Positions 7,865 to 15,974 of a stretch of 64,000 nucleotides of DNA are shown one piece after another. The stretch lies in contig NZ_JAALLN010000006.1 of assembly GCF_011751075.1 (NCBI RefSeq), positions 1 to 64,000 of the forward strand, written 5' to 3'. The stretch is from Flavobacterium poyangense. Its GTDB lineage: Bacteria > Bacteroidota > Bacteroidia > Flavobacteriales > Flavobacteriaceae. Under the pieces are notes generated by a model. It was not told the DNA's origin and ran no database searches. It saw only the letters and a program-made list of their open reading frames with translations. A program made the translations under genes and the position numbers. Each line of letters opens with the position of its first letter. Position 1 is the stretch's first letter.

Positions 7865-8371
7865 TTAAAGTTTAATCTCAAATAAACTAAAAGAACCTTC
7901 TTTATAATGTTCCGGTAATTCCGATGTCCATTCGATCGTACTGATTCCTTTATAATTAAAACCGCAACTGGTGTAATATTTATTTATTCTTTCATTTCCG
8001 CTGTGGGTGTCAAGTCTGATATAGGTTTTGTCATTTTGAGCAGCATATATTTTGACCCATTCTATGATCTTTTTGACATAAGAACGTCCTCGGAATTTTG
8101 GATTCGTAGCAATACGATGTATATATACTGCAGGATCTGCAGCGGCTTCTTTCCAGATGATTAAGTCATTAAAAGTTAAAACAAATGTACAGGCAATTTC
8201 ACTCTCTTCTTTGATTATAAAATGTCGCCCCTCTTTGATTTCGGTTTCTATCAGTGATTTTTCAAAGCCTCTCCAACTCTTTATGTTAACTGTTTTTTGA
8301 TAAGATGTAGCCTGATTATAGATATCGAAAACGGTATCGATATCTTTGTGCGTTGTATTAAGAAATTCCAT
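7865..8371 (-). CDS. GNAT-family N-acetyltransferase
   Basis: A 168-residue protein with the GNAT layout: an N-terminal helix pair, a central strand (I-A-C-T-F-V-L-T-F-N-D), and the acetyl-CoA pocket V-Y-I-H-R-I-A-T-N-P-K-F-R-G-R-S-Y-V-K-K-I-I at about residues 82-103. This last part fits motif A, whose usual R/Q-x-x-G-x-G/A is replaced here by R-G-R-S. The C-terminal R-L-D-T-H-S-G-N-E-R-I-N-K-Y-Y-T-S-C-G-F is a classical motif B. The substrate cannot be predicted. It is a single gene facing the polyamine operon; a polyamine N-acetyltransferase role is tempting from position but not supported by sequence. Confidence 0.85.
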   Translation of the reverse strand: MEFLNTTHKDIDTVFDIYNQATSYQKTVNIKSWRGFEKSLIETEIKEGRHFIIKEESEIACTFVLTFNDLIIWKEAAADPAVYIHRIATNPKFRGRSYVKKIIEWVKIYAAQNDKTYIRLDTHSGNERINKYYTSCGFNYKGISTIEWTSELPEHYKEGSFSLFEIKL

Positions 8372-8448
8372 TTATTGTATTTATGCGGTAAATTGATCTA
8401 TACCAAAGATAAAATTTTGAGAAGGGAAAGGTTTTAAAATTTTTGATT

Positions 8449-9411
8449 TTAACTTTTTTTAATTTCTGCAGTAAGCCACACTACATTTTGTTCCGATTGA
8501 TGATCCTGACCAATGATAGCTCGATATAAATCGGGTCTTCGGGCTTTTATGTATCGATTTCCTCCTGCCTGAAGACATTTTTCAGGAGTAAGTAGTGCGG
8601 TTGTAAAAGAATTTTCAAAAGAGCGACATTCGGCAATGATATCACCGAAAGGATCAATGATCATCGAACAGCCATTTTTCAACTGATCATCATCCATGCC
8701 AATGGGATTTGAGAAAACAGCATATATAGCATTGTCATAGGCTCTTGCCGGTAGCCATTTCATTAACCAGTCACGACCTTTCATTCCATCAAATTCTATT
8801 CGTAAAGAAGTTGGGTCGATTTCGCGGTTTTTCCAAAGTTCTGGTGCGACAAAACCTGCTCCGGGCCTTGTAGAAGGAGTGCACATGGTCACATGTGGCA
8901 TAAAAATAATCTGAGCTCCCAGTAGTGCTGTTGCGCGTACATTTTCGATAATGTTATTGTCATAACAAATTAAGATGCCGCACTTCCATCCCTTGATTTC
9001 GAAAATGCAATATTGGTCTCCGGGAGTGAGATACGGGTTTATAAAAGGATGCAGTTTGCGGTATTTGGCAACTAAACCATTTTTATCAACGCAAACATAA
9101 GCTTTGAATAAATTATCATTTTGGTCTTTCTCAAAAAGTCCCGCAAGGATTATAATATCGTGAGTTTTGGCTATTTCGATAAGTTTTAGAATGCTTTCCC
9201 CAGTTGGGATAATTTCTGCAATATCCAGCATTTGTTCTTTCGATAAATGTCTGGCAAAAGTATAACCGGTTATGGAGCATTCATGAAAGGCAATGGCATC
9301 ACAGCCTTCTTCGGAAGCTTTTTGCGAAAGTTCTTCAATTACGGATAAGTTGTAATTTTTGTCACCGCTTTTATTTTCAAACTGAGCAGTAGCTATTTTT
9401 AAATTTTTCAT
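8449..9411 (-). CDS. carbon-nitrogen hydrolase (nitrilase superfamily amidase)
   Basis: A 320-residue enzyme with the complete nitrilase-superfamily triad: Glu44 (A-F-H-E-C-S-I-T-G-Y), Lys119 (K-Y-R-K-L-H-P-F) and nucleophile Cys149 (G-I-L-I-C-Y-D-N-N). The superfamily hydrolyses linear amides, carbamoyl groups or nitriles. The H-P-F after the Lys and the C-Y-D around the Cys resemble the branch that includes carbamoylputrescine amidase and beta-ureidopropionase. The long insert around residues 175-235 suggests a distinct substrate. A cytoplasmic location is expected because there is no signal peptide. The 77-bp gap to the GNAT gene on the same strand allows co-transcription. A polyamine-pathway role is possible but not proven. 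Confidence 0.85.
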   Translation of the reverse strand: MKNLKIATAQFENKSGDKNYNLSVIEELSQKASEEGCDAIAFHECSITGYTFARHLSKEQMLDIAEIIPTGESILKLIEIAKTHDIIILAGLFEKDQNDNLFKAYVCVDKNGLVAKYRKLHPFINPYLTPGDQYCIFEIKGWKCGILICYDNNIIENVRATALLGAQIIFMPHVTMCTPSTRPGAGFVAPELWKNREIDPTSLRIEFDGMKGRDWLMKWLPARAYDNAIYAVFSNPIGMDDDQLKNGCSMIIDPFGDIIAECRSFENSFTTALLTPEKCLQAGGNRYIKARRPDLYRAIIGQDHQSEQNVVWLTAEIKKS

Positions 9412-9539
9412 TTGATGGACTATTAAGAATAGACCAAAAGTAGGAGTAGAGGTAATTTAGAAATTGTATAAAACCGACATTTAAAACTGGCCACTAATTG
9501 CGCAGATTTTCACGAATTGTTATTTTTTTAACTAAGAAA

Positions 9540-9618
9540 CAATCCATTTAATTCTTTAAATCTGTGGAAAAAAAAGTAGCCACAGATTGCACTGATTGAA
9601 AGGATTTTTTTGATTCAA
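9540..9618. repeat. copy 1 of an 80-bp palindromic intergenic repeat
   Basis: The segment begins CAATCCATTTAATTCTTTAA and ends GGATTTTTTTGATTCAA. A near-identical copy lies at 9648-9727. Each copy is itself an imperfect inverted repeat: TTTAAATCTGTGG on the left faces CCACAGATT...GATT(T/G)AAAGGA on the right. The gap between the nitrilase gene and the AraC gene (9412-9755) consists largely of these two copies, with a further CGCAGATTTTCACGAATT fragment near 9500. No coding capacity is visible. Confidence 0.75.
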
Positions 9619-9647
9619 CAAGTACGATTCAATAATGGAGTTCAAAG

Positions 9648-9727
9648 CAATCCATTTAATCCTTTAAATCTATGGCAAAAAAGTGGCCACAGATTTCACT
9701 GATTTAAAGGATTTTTTTCTGGTTCAA
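9648..9727. repeat. copy 2 of the 80-bp palindromic intergenic repeat
   Basis: It starts CAATCCATTTAATCCTTTAA and contains GTGGCCACAGATTTCACTGA, ending GGATTTTTTTCTGGTTCAA. It differs from the copy at 9540-9618 by a handful of substitutions and is separated from it by 29 bp. Confidence 0.75.
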
Positions 9728-9755
9728 TAGCACTATTCAACAATCGAATTTGGGT

Positions 9756-10583
9756 TTAAAGAATGTTTTTTGGAAAAGTTTCGATAAAATTGTTGGTCAG
9801 TTTTCCGGTGTTGCGTAGATATTCTTTTGGTGTCATTCCTGTGTGCTTTTTAAACGCTTTTATGAGGTGTGATTGATCAGAAAATCCCGTTTCATAAGAG
9901 ATTGATGTAAGCGAGGTATTCTCGGGTTTGTTTTTAAGAAGTTTTAGAAAATGATGCAGTTTTATAATATTGCCAAATTTTTTAGGATTTAGCCCCACAC
10001 CTTCCGTGAATTTTCTTTCAATATGTCTTTCCGTATAACCGGTGTAAGCTACTAATTGGTTTAGAGAAAACTGTCCTTTGTTTTTGATGATAAAATCTAA
10101 GGAAGCTTCTGTTATCACTTGGTTTGTCTTTGGTTTTTTCTCCTGAATTGTTTTGAAAAACCGATTCAAGAGCTGTAGACGATCTGGAATTGTTAGTTGT
10201 TCCGCTAATTTTTCTTCAAGCTCTGTACCTATTTGACCAAAGATAGTATCAATAGTGACGATGGCATCTCGAAACTCACCACTGTCAACTCCTAACAGCT
10301 GGTTTATGCCATTAGGTTGAAAAACGACAATTATAATCAACATTTCACTACCGGAATAGACATCTTTAAAATTATTTAGTTGTCCATATAAGAACGAAGC
10401 AGGGAGATGATTTTGTGCTTCATAGTTACTTAATCCGGATATAAGTCTGCTTTTTAGAGAGAAGACCATACCGGTATTACCATCAGAGAAAAAGCGAAGT
10501 TTCTGAGTGATATCACCTTTATTTTCTAAAAAAAGGTAATGTTTTATATAGGTTGATAATTCTTTTGAAGGTAAAACTTGCAT
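9756..10583 (-). CDS. AraC-family transcriptional regulator
   Basis: A 275-residue regulator. The C-terminal ~100 residues form the double helix-turn-helix AraC domain: F-S-L-N-Q-L-V-A-Y-T-G-Y-T-E-R-H-I-E-R-K-F for the first helix pair and S-I-S-Y-E-T-G-F-S-D-Q-S-H-L-I-K-A-F-K-K-H-T-G-M-T-P-K-E-Y for the second, with the signature F-K-K-H-x-G-x-x-P-x-x-Y intact. The N-terminal ~150 residues resemble the ligand/partner domain seen in flavobacterial AraC proteins that begin P-S-x-x-L-S-x-Y-I-K-H-Y. The ATG at 10583 was preferred to an upstream TTG at 10601. Its ligand and target are unknown. It is a single gene, separated from the small membrane peptide at 10783 by a divergent intergenic stretch. 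Confidence 0.88.
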   Translation of the reverse strand: MQVLPSKELSTYIKHYLFLENKGDITQKLRFFSDGNTGMVFSLKSRLISGLSNYEAQNHLPASFLYGQLNNFKDVYSGSEMLIIIVVFQPNGINQLLGVDSGEFRDAIVTIDTIFGQIGTELEEKLAEQLTIPDRLQLLNRFFKTIQEKKPKTNQVITEASLDFIIKNKGQFSLNQLVAYTGYTERHIERKFTEGVGLNPKKFGNIIKLHHFLKLLKNKPENTSLTSISYETGFSDQSHLIKAFKKHTGMTPKEYLRNTGKLTNNFIETFPKNIL

Positions 10584-10782
10584 AGTATAAAGTAGTTTCA
10601 ACTTGTCCTTTTAGTAGTAAGAGGTAAAATTAAGCTTATTTTTTGAGATTTTATTTTTACCGTAGATGTTAAATATAGATATTTTTTTTAAAGGTAATAT
10701 TTGTCTTAATCAGTTATTTTAATGTCTTTTACGGATCATCTGTTTCTTTGGGGATTTTAATTTTACAGAATAAATTTATGTT

Positions 10783-10890
10783 ATGAGTGATCAGGATAAA
10801 ATGGAAATTATACGTGACAATAGAGTTTCAAGACTTTTGTGGTTTGCGCTTGGTGCAATTTCATATTTTGTGATTAGTTTATTGCTGTGA
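10783..10890 (+). CDS. possible 35-residue membrane peptide
   Basis: An ATG opens a 35-codon frame encoding a charged head (M-S-D-Q-D-K-M-E-I-I-R-D-N-R-V-S-R) followed by one hydrophobic helix (L-L-W-F-A-L-G-A-I-S-Y-F-V-I-S-L-L-L). The arrangement of basic residues before a clean transmembrane segment is typical of real bacterial small membrane proteins, and there is no other gene in 10584-10986. No family is recognised. Because of its size the call is tentative. Confidence 0.4.
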   Translation: MSDQDKMEIIRDNRVSRLLWFALGAISYFVISLLL

Positions 10891-10986
10891 AAAAAACGTC
10901 TAAAGACTTAGCAGGGAGCAAAATAACTGATATACAGAGTTATTCTATTGTACTGTTTGTCATTTAGATGGTATTTTGCTGAAATC

Positions 10987-11718
10987 TCACTTCTGAAGCG
11001 TTATTATTGCTTTAGGTAACATTCTGTCAACGAATAATTTATAAGCGCTCTCCGATGGATGTAGGCCGTCTGAGGCGACTAAAGCGGGGTTGTCTAGTCC
11101 TTGTCTTGTAATATCTGTTACTGAAACAAATACAATATCGTTGTTTTTGCAATAATTCTCCGCAAAATTATTGTATTGGTTTATTTCCAGACTTATTTTT
11201 TCGCTTTGGTCTCCCATTAATCTTTGACCAAAAGGAGTGTAAGCATAATCCGGAATCGAAAGAACAATCACATTTTTTTTATTGCCTTTGGCCAAAGTGA
11301 TTGCCTTGCTGATTAATTCTGGAAAATCTTTTTCATAGATCGAAAAATTTCTTCCCTGGTATTGATTGTTAACACCAATTAGTAAAGTTACCAGATCATA
11401 ATTTGATTCGGGATTCTCTGTGTTTATTGCCGAAATTAGATTAGAAGTTGTCCATCCGGTCGTAGCAATTATTTTTAATGAAAAGCTGGTTTGCGGATAA
11501 ATTGCTTTGAGGCTTGTTTTAAGCTGTTCGGGATACCTGCAGGTTTCACAGACACTTTGGCCAATTGTATAACTGTCTCCTAGGGCTAAGTACCGTATTG
11601 AACTTGCAATTGGTATTGGGTGGGTAGTGCCCGTTTCTGATAATGTCTCATCAGAAGTGCAGCTCATCAGGAAAATAGAAAGTAAAACGATAACTATTTG
11701 TTTGAACATTGTTGTCAT
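10987..11718 (-). CDS. SGNH/GDSL-type esterase lipoprotein
   Basis: A 243-residue protein with a lipoprotein signal (I-V-I-V-L-L-S-I-F-L-M-S-C, lipidated Cys at about residue 20) and the SGNH hydrolase blocks: block I Y-L-A-L-G-D-S-Y-T-I-G with the nucleophile Ser, block III G-V-N-N (Asn of the oxyanion hole) and block V S-D-G-L-H-P-S with the catalytic Asp and His. The length fits TAP/arylesterase-like enzymes. It should hydrolyse an ester, probably lipid or acyl, at the cell envelope. An alternative ATG at 11709 begins nine bases later. It sits 61 bp from the DUF3050 gene on the same strand. Confidence 0.88.
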   Translation of the reverse strand: MTTMFKQIVIVLLSIFLMSCTSDETLSETGTTHPIPIASSIRYLALGDSYTIGQSVCETCRYPEQLKTSLKAIYPQTSFSLKIIATTGWTTSNLISAINTENPESNYDLVTLLIGVNNQYQGRNFSIYEKDFPELISKAITLAKGNKKNVIVLSIPDYAYTPFGQRLMGDQSEKISLEINQYNNFAENYCKNNDIVFVSVTDITRQGLDNPALVASDGLHPSESAYKLFVDRMLPKAIITLQK

Positions 11719-11779
11719 GATTTATCTCAATTAAGATCATTCTAAACAAATAGTTACGTTAAATAGGTGGTTTTGGTTT

Positions 11780-12562
11780 TTACACCATTTCTGCTTTCAT
11801 TATGATTTCTTCTTCAATAGCATTCCAAAGACCGATTCTTTTTTCTAATGCCAAAATAGAAATTTCTTCAACATCTTTCCACTTCTGTGCGTCATCACCA
11901 CATAAATCTGTGATCATTTGCATGGCCATTGGTCCATGTTCATCAGCATCAAGTTCGATATGTCTTTCAAAATAATAAAGCAGTTTATTTAAATTGACTT
12001 CCGGTAAGTTCTTTTGGAAATTTTTTAGAATTTCGGTAAACATACTCGGAATTAAATCTTCTCTTCCAAAGGTAAAGGCAGCAGCAATTTCATGCGGTTT
12101 TCCTTGTTCAATAACTCTGAAGGTAAAATCAAGAAAGGCTTTTACATCAATAGGTAAAGCACTTTGTTTGATACTGACAAAGATGTTATGAAGTGAATTT
12201 ACGTCAGCTAAAAAGGTATTTATTCCGCTTGTATCAGCTCCACAGTCTTCCATGGCTTCCAGATACATTTCGTAATGGCTTTGTCTTCTTCCGTCAAGCG
12301 TTAAATCGGTTTCTTCCGCCAGAACAATTTCGTTGATTAAATATCTCGTTTCCGGATTTTTTGTTGCAAACCAAGGTGTTGTCGTACAGGTAAGTTTTGT
12401 TTGTAGTGCTTTTAGCAATGACATAAAATCCCAAACCGCAAAAACATGGTTTTCAAGAAAACTATGCAAATCATCGATATTTTGAATTTTATTGTATAAA
12501 GAATGTTGTAATAATTTGTCTTTTTGGGGTTGAATGCTATTGTTTATAGTTTCAATATTCAT
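11780..12562 (-). CDS. DUF3050 protein, heme-oxygenase-like fold
   Basis: A 260-residue, mostly helical protein that I recognise as DUF3050. Helices carry E-N-H-V-F-A-V-W-D-F-M near residue 38, an N-E-I-V-L-A-E-E-T-D segment near 80, S-H-Y-E-M-Y near 95, and R-H-I-E-L-D-A-D-E-H-G-P near 210. The His/Glu/Asp pattern resembles the metal ligands of heme-oxygenase-like diiron proteins, so a metal-dependent oxygenase is possible (inference). It is cytoplasmic, with no signal peptide. A -7 promoter box lies at 12580-12587 and a hairpin immediately upstream isolates it from the dehydrogenase gene. Confidence 0.75.
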   Translation of the reverse strand: MNIETINNSIQPQKDKLLQHSLYNKIQNIDDLHSFLENHVFAVWDFMSLLKALQTKLTCTTTPWFATKNPETRYLINEIVLAEETDLTLDGRRQSHYEMYLEAMEDCGADTSGINTFLADVNSLHNIFVSIKQSALPIDVKAFLDFTFRVIEQGKPHEIAAAFTFGREDLIPSMFTEILKNFQKNLPEVNLNKLLYYFERHIELDADEHGPMAMQMITDLCGDDAQKWKDVEEISILALEKRIGLWNAIEEEIIMKAEMV

Positions 12563-12579
12563 TGTTCTAAATTTTGGTA

Positions 12580-12587
12580 CAAAGATA
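12580..12587 (-). promoter_or_regulatory. -7 promoter box (TATCTTTG on the minus strand) for the DUF3050 gene
   Basis: CAAAGATA on the plus strand reads TATCTTTG on the minus strand, matching TAnnTTTG, 17 bp before the start codon. It directly follows the terminator hairpin of the upstream gene, a sensible arrangement for an independent transcription unit. Confidence 0.5.
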
Positions 12588-12615
12588 AAAAGCTTCTTGG
12601 TAAGAAGAAGCTTTT
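12588..12615 (-). terminator. intrinsic terminator of the acyl-CoA dehydrogenase gene
   Basis: AAAAGCTTCTT (12588-12598) pairs with AAGAAGCTTTT (12605-12615) around a six-base loop. On the minus strand it follows the dehydrogenase stop by 32 bp and is followed by a T-rich run. Confidence 0.75.
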
Positions 12616-12647
12616 AATATTGATTTTGTGTATATTTTAATAGTTAT

Positions 12648-13829
12648 TTACGATTTAAATGCTGGAATTCCAGTTACATCCATACCTGTAATAAGTAAAT
12701 GAATGTCATGTGTTCCTTCGTAAGTAATAACGCTTTCCAGGTTCATCATATGACGCATAATTGAATATTCGCCCGTGATTCCCATTCCGCCTAACATTTG
12801 TCTGGCCTCACGTGCAATATGAATTGCCATGTCTACATTGTTTCTTTTTGCCATCGAAATCTGAGAGGTTGTTGCCTTTCCTTCATTTCTCAAAACACCC
12901 AAACGCCAGGTCAATAATTGCGCTTTCGTGATTTCGGTAATCATTTCGGCTAATTTCTTTTGCTGTAATTGTGTTCCTGCAATTGGTTTTCCAAACTGAA
13001 TTCTTTCTTTTGCATAACGCAAAGCCGTATCGTAACAATCCATCGCAGCTCCGATAGCTCCCCAGGCAATTCCGTATCGGGCAGAATCTAAACATCCAAG
13101 AGGTGCGCCTAGACCTGATTTATTTGGTAAAAGATTTTCTTTTGGAACTTTTACGTTATCAAAAATTAATTCACCTGTTGATGATGCACGAAGTGACCAT
13201 TTATTATGAGTTTCAGGAGTAGAAAAACCTTGCATACCACGTTCTACGATTAAACCGTGAATTCTTCCTTCTTCATTTTTAGCCCAAACTACAGCAATAT
13301 CTGCAAAAGGGGCGTTTGAAATCCACATTTTGGCACCGTTCAAAAGATAATGATCTCCCATATCTTTAAAATTGGTAATCATACTTCCTGGATCCGAACC
13401 ATGATCCGGTTCTGTTAAACCGAAGCAGCCAATAAATTCACCGGTAGCCAATTTTGGAAGGTATTTTACTCTTTGCTCTTCGTTACCATATTTCCAGATT
13501 GGATACATAACCAAAGAGGATTGTACCGAAGAAGTCGATCGTACACCGGAATCACCGCGTTCGATTTCTTGCATAATCAACCCATAAGAAATCTGGTCTA
13601 ATCCTGCTCCGCCATATTCTACCGGAATGTACGGACCAAAACCACCAATTTCTCCAAGACCTTTGATAATCTGTTTAGGAAATTCTGCTTTTTGAGCGTA
13701 TTCTTCTATAATAGGAGAAACTTCTCTTTTTACCCATGCTCGTGCTGAGTCGCGAACCAATTTGTGTTCGTCTGTCAATAAATCGTCAAGATTGTAATAA
13801 TCCGGGGCCTGAAATAAGTCTGGTTTCAT
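12648..13829 (-). CDS. acyl-CoA dehydrogenase of the glutaryl-CoA dehydrogenase type
   Basis: A 393-residue flavoenzyme with the complete acyl-CoA dehydrogenase layout. The N-terminal helical domain ends near E-Y-G-G-A-G-L-D. A middle barrel follows with C-F-G-L-T-E-P-D-H-G-S-D-P-G-S-M (FAD and substrate loop), then the C-terminal helices with R-Q-M-L-G-G-M-G-I. The catalytic base is Glu371 in the T-Y-E-G-T-H-D-I-H motif, whose placement and surrounding H-D-I-H are characteristic of glutaryl-CoA dehydrogenases rather than short-chain enzymes. The family oxidises, and in some members decarboxylates, glutaryl-CoA from lysine or tryptophan breakdown. A -7 box TAAATTTG on the minus strand occurs at 13850-13857. 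Confidence 0.85.
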   Translation of the reverse strand: MKPDLFQAPDYYNLDDLLTDEHKLVRDSARAWVKREVSPIIEEYAQKAEFPKQIIKGLGEIGGFGPYIPVEYGGAGLDQISYGLIMQEIERGDSGVRSTSSVQSSLVMYPIWKYGNEEQRVKYLPKLATGEFIGCFGLTEPDHGSDPGSMITNFKDMGDHYLLNGAKMWISNAPFADIAVVWAKNEEGRIHGLIVERGMQGFSTPETHNKWSLRASSTGELIFDNVKVPKENLLPNKSGLGAPLGCLDSARYGIAWGAIGAAMDCYDTALRYAKERIQFGKPIAGTQLQQKKLAEMITEITKAQLLTWRLGVLRNEGKATTSQISMAKRNNVDMAIHIAREARQMLGGMGITGEYSIMRHMMNLESVITYEGTHDIHLLITGMDVTGIPAFKS

Positions 13830-13849
13830 TTTTAGTTAGTTTTACAAAA

Positions 13850-13857
13850 CAAATTTA
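13850..13857 (-). promoter_or_regulatory. -7 promoter box (TAAATTTG) for the acyl-CoA dehydrogenase
   Basis: CAAATTTA on the plus strand gives TAAATTTG on the minus strand, 20 bp upstream of the start. A TTTG element lies 16 bp further upstream, shorter than the ideal spacing of about 19 bp. Confidence 0.4.
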
Positions 13858-13967
13858 CGTAATATAAATATAACAAAATACAGTTAATTTGTTATATTTC
13901 TATATCATTGAATAAAAAAAAATAAGAATAAGAGAAACTAATACTAGTTTATTGGTTATTTATAAAC

Positions 13968-13975
13968 TAATTTTG
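13968..13975 (+). promoter_or_regulatory. -7 promoter box (TAATTTTG) for the TPR/AraC regulator
   Basis: TAATTTTG matches TAnnTTTG and lies 19 bp before the ATG at 13995, implying a very short leader. No clear -33 element is visible. Confidence 0.4.
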
Positions 13976-13994
13976 AGTTTCAAATATAATTTAA

Positions 13995-15740
13995 ATGAGG
14001 CTGATCATCTCTTTTTTACTTCTTTTTGTTCTAAATGTCACTTTTGCTCAGCAAAAGAAAGAATTAACGGAACAGGAATATTTACTCTTGCAGGATAAAA
14101 TACGGATAAGCGGGAATACAGATAGAGACCTGGCTATTACGTATGCCTCTGAGATGCTCAAATCCAATAATGACAAACATTTGGCTTTCGCAAATGGTGC
14201 ATTGGCCTATTTATATCAATTAAAATCAGAAACGGCAAAATCAAAAGAAAAATACATACTGGCATTTAATTATTTGAATAAAATGCCGGAGTCAAGAGAT
14301 AAAACACAGCTTAAATCGTATCTCTATAATTATGGTGGTTTGATTGAATGGAAAAGAGGAAATTTTGGTGAAGCTCTTGAAAACTATCAGACGGGGATAA
14401 AACTTTCGATACAATTAGGCGATATCATTCAGATTGTAAAGTTTAAAAGTAATATTGCTATTATTAATGAAGAAGTTGGTAATTACCAGTTGGCTATAAA
14501 AAATTTGAGACATCTTAATGATTTTATAGACAAAAATCAAAGTTATTATTCCAAAGAACAATACAATATTATAAAGAGTAATAATAATATCCATTTGGCA
14601 GGATCTTATGAAGGCTGGTATATGAAAAATCGTACACAGCTATCTTTGTTGGATTCTGCGGCATACTTCTACAAAAAAACAGTTTCTTTTTCTCATGATT
14701 TTCCAATTAATAATATTAATGCGAAGATAAGTCTGGGGAATGTTTATTACATGAAGAATGATTTTAAGAATGCTGAAAAGACATACTACGATATTATATT
14801 CTTTTCTAAACAGAATAATTTCAAATCAGAATTTAAAGTAGCCAATTACAATTTAGGTAATTTATATTATGAAGTGAAAAAATATGATAAAGCATTGGTC
14901 TTTTTCAAAAAAGTAGATTCGGTCTGTTTGATAGACAATTCAAAAGATGAAAGCTTTTTAAAGTCAAATTATTATCAGGCAAAAATCTACAATATATATA
15001 AGGAACCGGAATTGGCCTTTAAATATTCAAAAATCTATCTGGACAATTATGAAAAAACAGAGGCCAAACTAAATAATGAAGCCTTAGAAGTGAATTATAA
15101 ATTGGGCGTTGGAGATTTGAGTGAGGAGATGGTCACCATTCAGAAAAAGTATGAATTTGAAGTTTTCTTCAACAAAGCATTAAAGGTATTTTATGTTTTA
15201 CTTGTAGTTGGAATTGTCTTTTTGCTTGTAAAAAATATAAGGGATAAGAATAAGGCGCATAAGAAAATGAATGCACTTATTGAAGAATTTAAAGCCAATC
15301 TGGAGAAAAAAGAGAAGCTCGAAACGCAGACAGTATTGCTTGAACAGGAAGAGGATCCGCTTACTAAGAAGGAAAATGTTAATCTGAGTATCGATGAGGA
15401 TAAAGAGAATAAAATTGTCGAAAAACTTCTGGCCTTAGAAAACAAGCTGGAATATCTAAATGCAGATTTTACATTGTCTTATGTGGCCAAAAAAATAAAA
15501 ACAAATACCACTTATTTGTCCTATATAGTAAACAAACGATTTGGTAAATCTTTTGGAGAGTATTCTAATGAACTTAAAATTAATTATGTAATTAATCAAA
15601 TGATTACAAATCACATGTATCGAAAGTACTCTACTCAGGCTATTGCAGAAAGTGTAGGATTTAAGAATGCAGTCTCTTTTGCCAAATCATTTCGCAAAAG
15701 AACTGGAGTATCTCCAGCTCAGTTTGCGAATAATATTTAA
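13995..15740 (+). CDS. membrane-spanning TPR / AraC-type transcriptional regulator
   Basis: A 581-residue sensor-regulator. Residues 1-19 are a Sec signal peptide (L-I-I-S-F-L-L-L-F-V-L-N-V-T-F-A then Q-Q). Residues about 35-370 are helical hairpins of TPR type (for example Y-N-Y-G-G-L-I-E-W-K-R-G-N-F-G-E-A-L near 112 and A-N-Y-N-L-G-N-L-Y-Y-E-V-K-K-Y-D-K-A near 283). Residues 397-414 form a membrane helix, followed by a charged coiled coil (about 418-460). Residues about 476-580 are an AraC HTH domain ending F-R-K-R-T-G-V-S-P-A-Q-F. The topology places TPRs in the periplasm and the DNA-binding domain in the cytoplasm. Its gene ends 36 bp from the stop of four convergent double-glycine precursor genes, so sensing of exported peptide is a plausible inference. 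The family is common in flavobacteria and ligands are generally unknown. Confidence 0.85.
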   Translation: MRLIISFLLLFVLNVTFAQQKKELTEQEYLLLQDKIRISGNTDRDLAITYASEMLKSNNDKHLAFANGALAYLYQLKSETAKSKEKYILAFNYLNKMPESRDKTQLKSYLYNYGGLIEWKRGNFGEALENYQTGIKLSIQLGDIIQIVKFKSNIAIINEEVGNYQLAIKNLRHLNDFIDKNQSYYSKEQYNIIKSNNNIHLAGSYEGWYMKNRTQLSLLDSAAYFYKKTVSFSHDFPINNINAKISLGNVYYMKNDFKNAEKTYYDIIFFSKQNNFKSEFKVANYNLGNLYYEVKKYDKALVFFKKVDSVCLIDNSKDESFLKSNYYQAKIYNIYKEPELAFKYSKIYLDNYEKTEAKLNNEALEVNYKLGVGDLSEEMVTIQKKYEFEVFFNKALKVFYVLLVVGIVFLLVKNIRDKNKAHKKMNALIEEFKANLEKKEKLETQTVLLEQEEDPLTKKENVNLSIDEDKENKIVEKLLALENKLEYLNADFTLSYVAKKIKTNTTYLSYIVNKRFGKSFGEYSNELKINYVINQMITNHMYRKYSTQAIAESVGFKNAVSFAKSFRKRTGVSPAQFANNI

Positions 15741-15776
15741 TGAAGAAATTGTATTTAACAATACAGTTTTAGGGAG

Positions 15777-15929
15777 CTACCCGTTACCACCTGTACCGCC
15801 AGTATGTCCTGTGCCTCTTATCGGGTCTTTTCCATCTACCCAGTCATCTCCGCCTCGGACCGTTTTTTGTTGATTTACAGGTAATTTTTCTGTTCCAAAG
15901 TCTTCAAAGTTAAATGTTCTAATTTTCAT
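15777..15929 (-). CDS. double-glycine leader precursor peptide A (distal of four)
   Basis: A 50-codon frame. The leader (residues 1-27) has the pattern F-E-D-F-x-x-E-K-L-x-x-x-Q-Q-K-x-V-R-G-G, typical of Bacteroidota precursors cleaved after Gly-Gly by C39 peptidase exporters. The mature part has 23 residues: D-D-W-V-D-G then K-D-P-I-R and a Gly/Thr-rich tail ending G-G-T-G-G-N-G. It is the last of four tandem paralogs on this strand and the most divergent at its C-terminus, with G-T-G-H-T-G-G-T-G-G-N-G in place of G-G-G-N-T-G-G-N-G. The exporter is encoded at 19483-22973. No modifying enzyme is visible nearby. The product could be a signal, a bacteriocin or another secreted peptide. Confidence 0.72.
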   Translation of the reverse strand: MKIRTFNFEDFGTEKLPVNQQKTVRGGDDWVDGKDPIRGTGHTGGTGGNG

Positions 15930-15974
15930 GGTTTTCTAAATTATTGGTTTGTTTGAGTTAAGTTTTTATAGCTT

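Noticed and set aside
15667..15873. Plus-strand 68-codon frame across the end of the AraC-type regulator gene and precursor A
   Set aside because: It runs antisense to the fourth precursor gene and shares bases with the regulator's end; it has no leader, domain or composition of its own.
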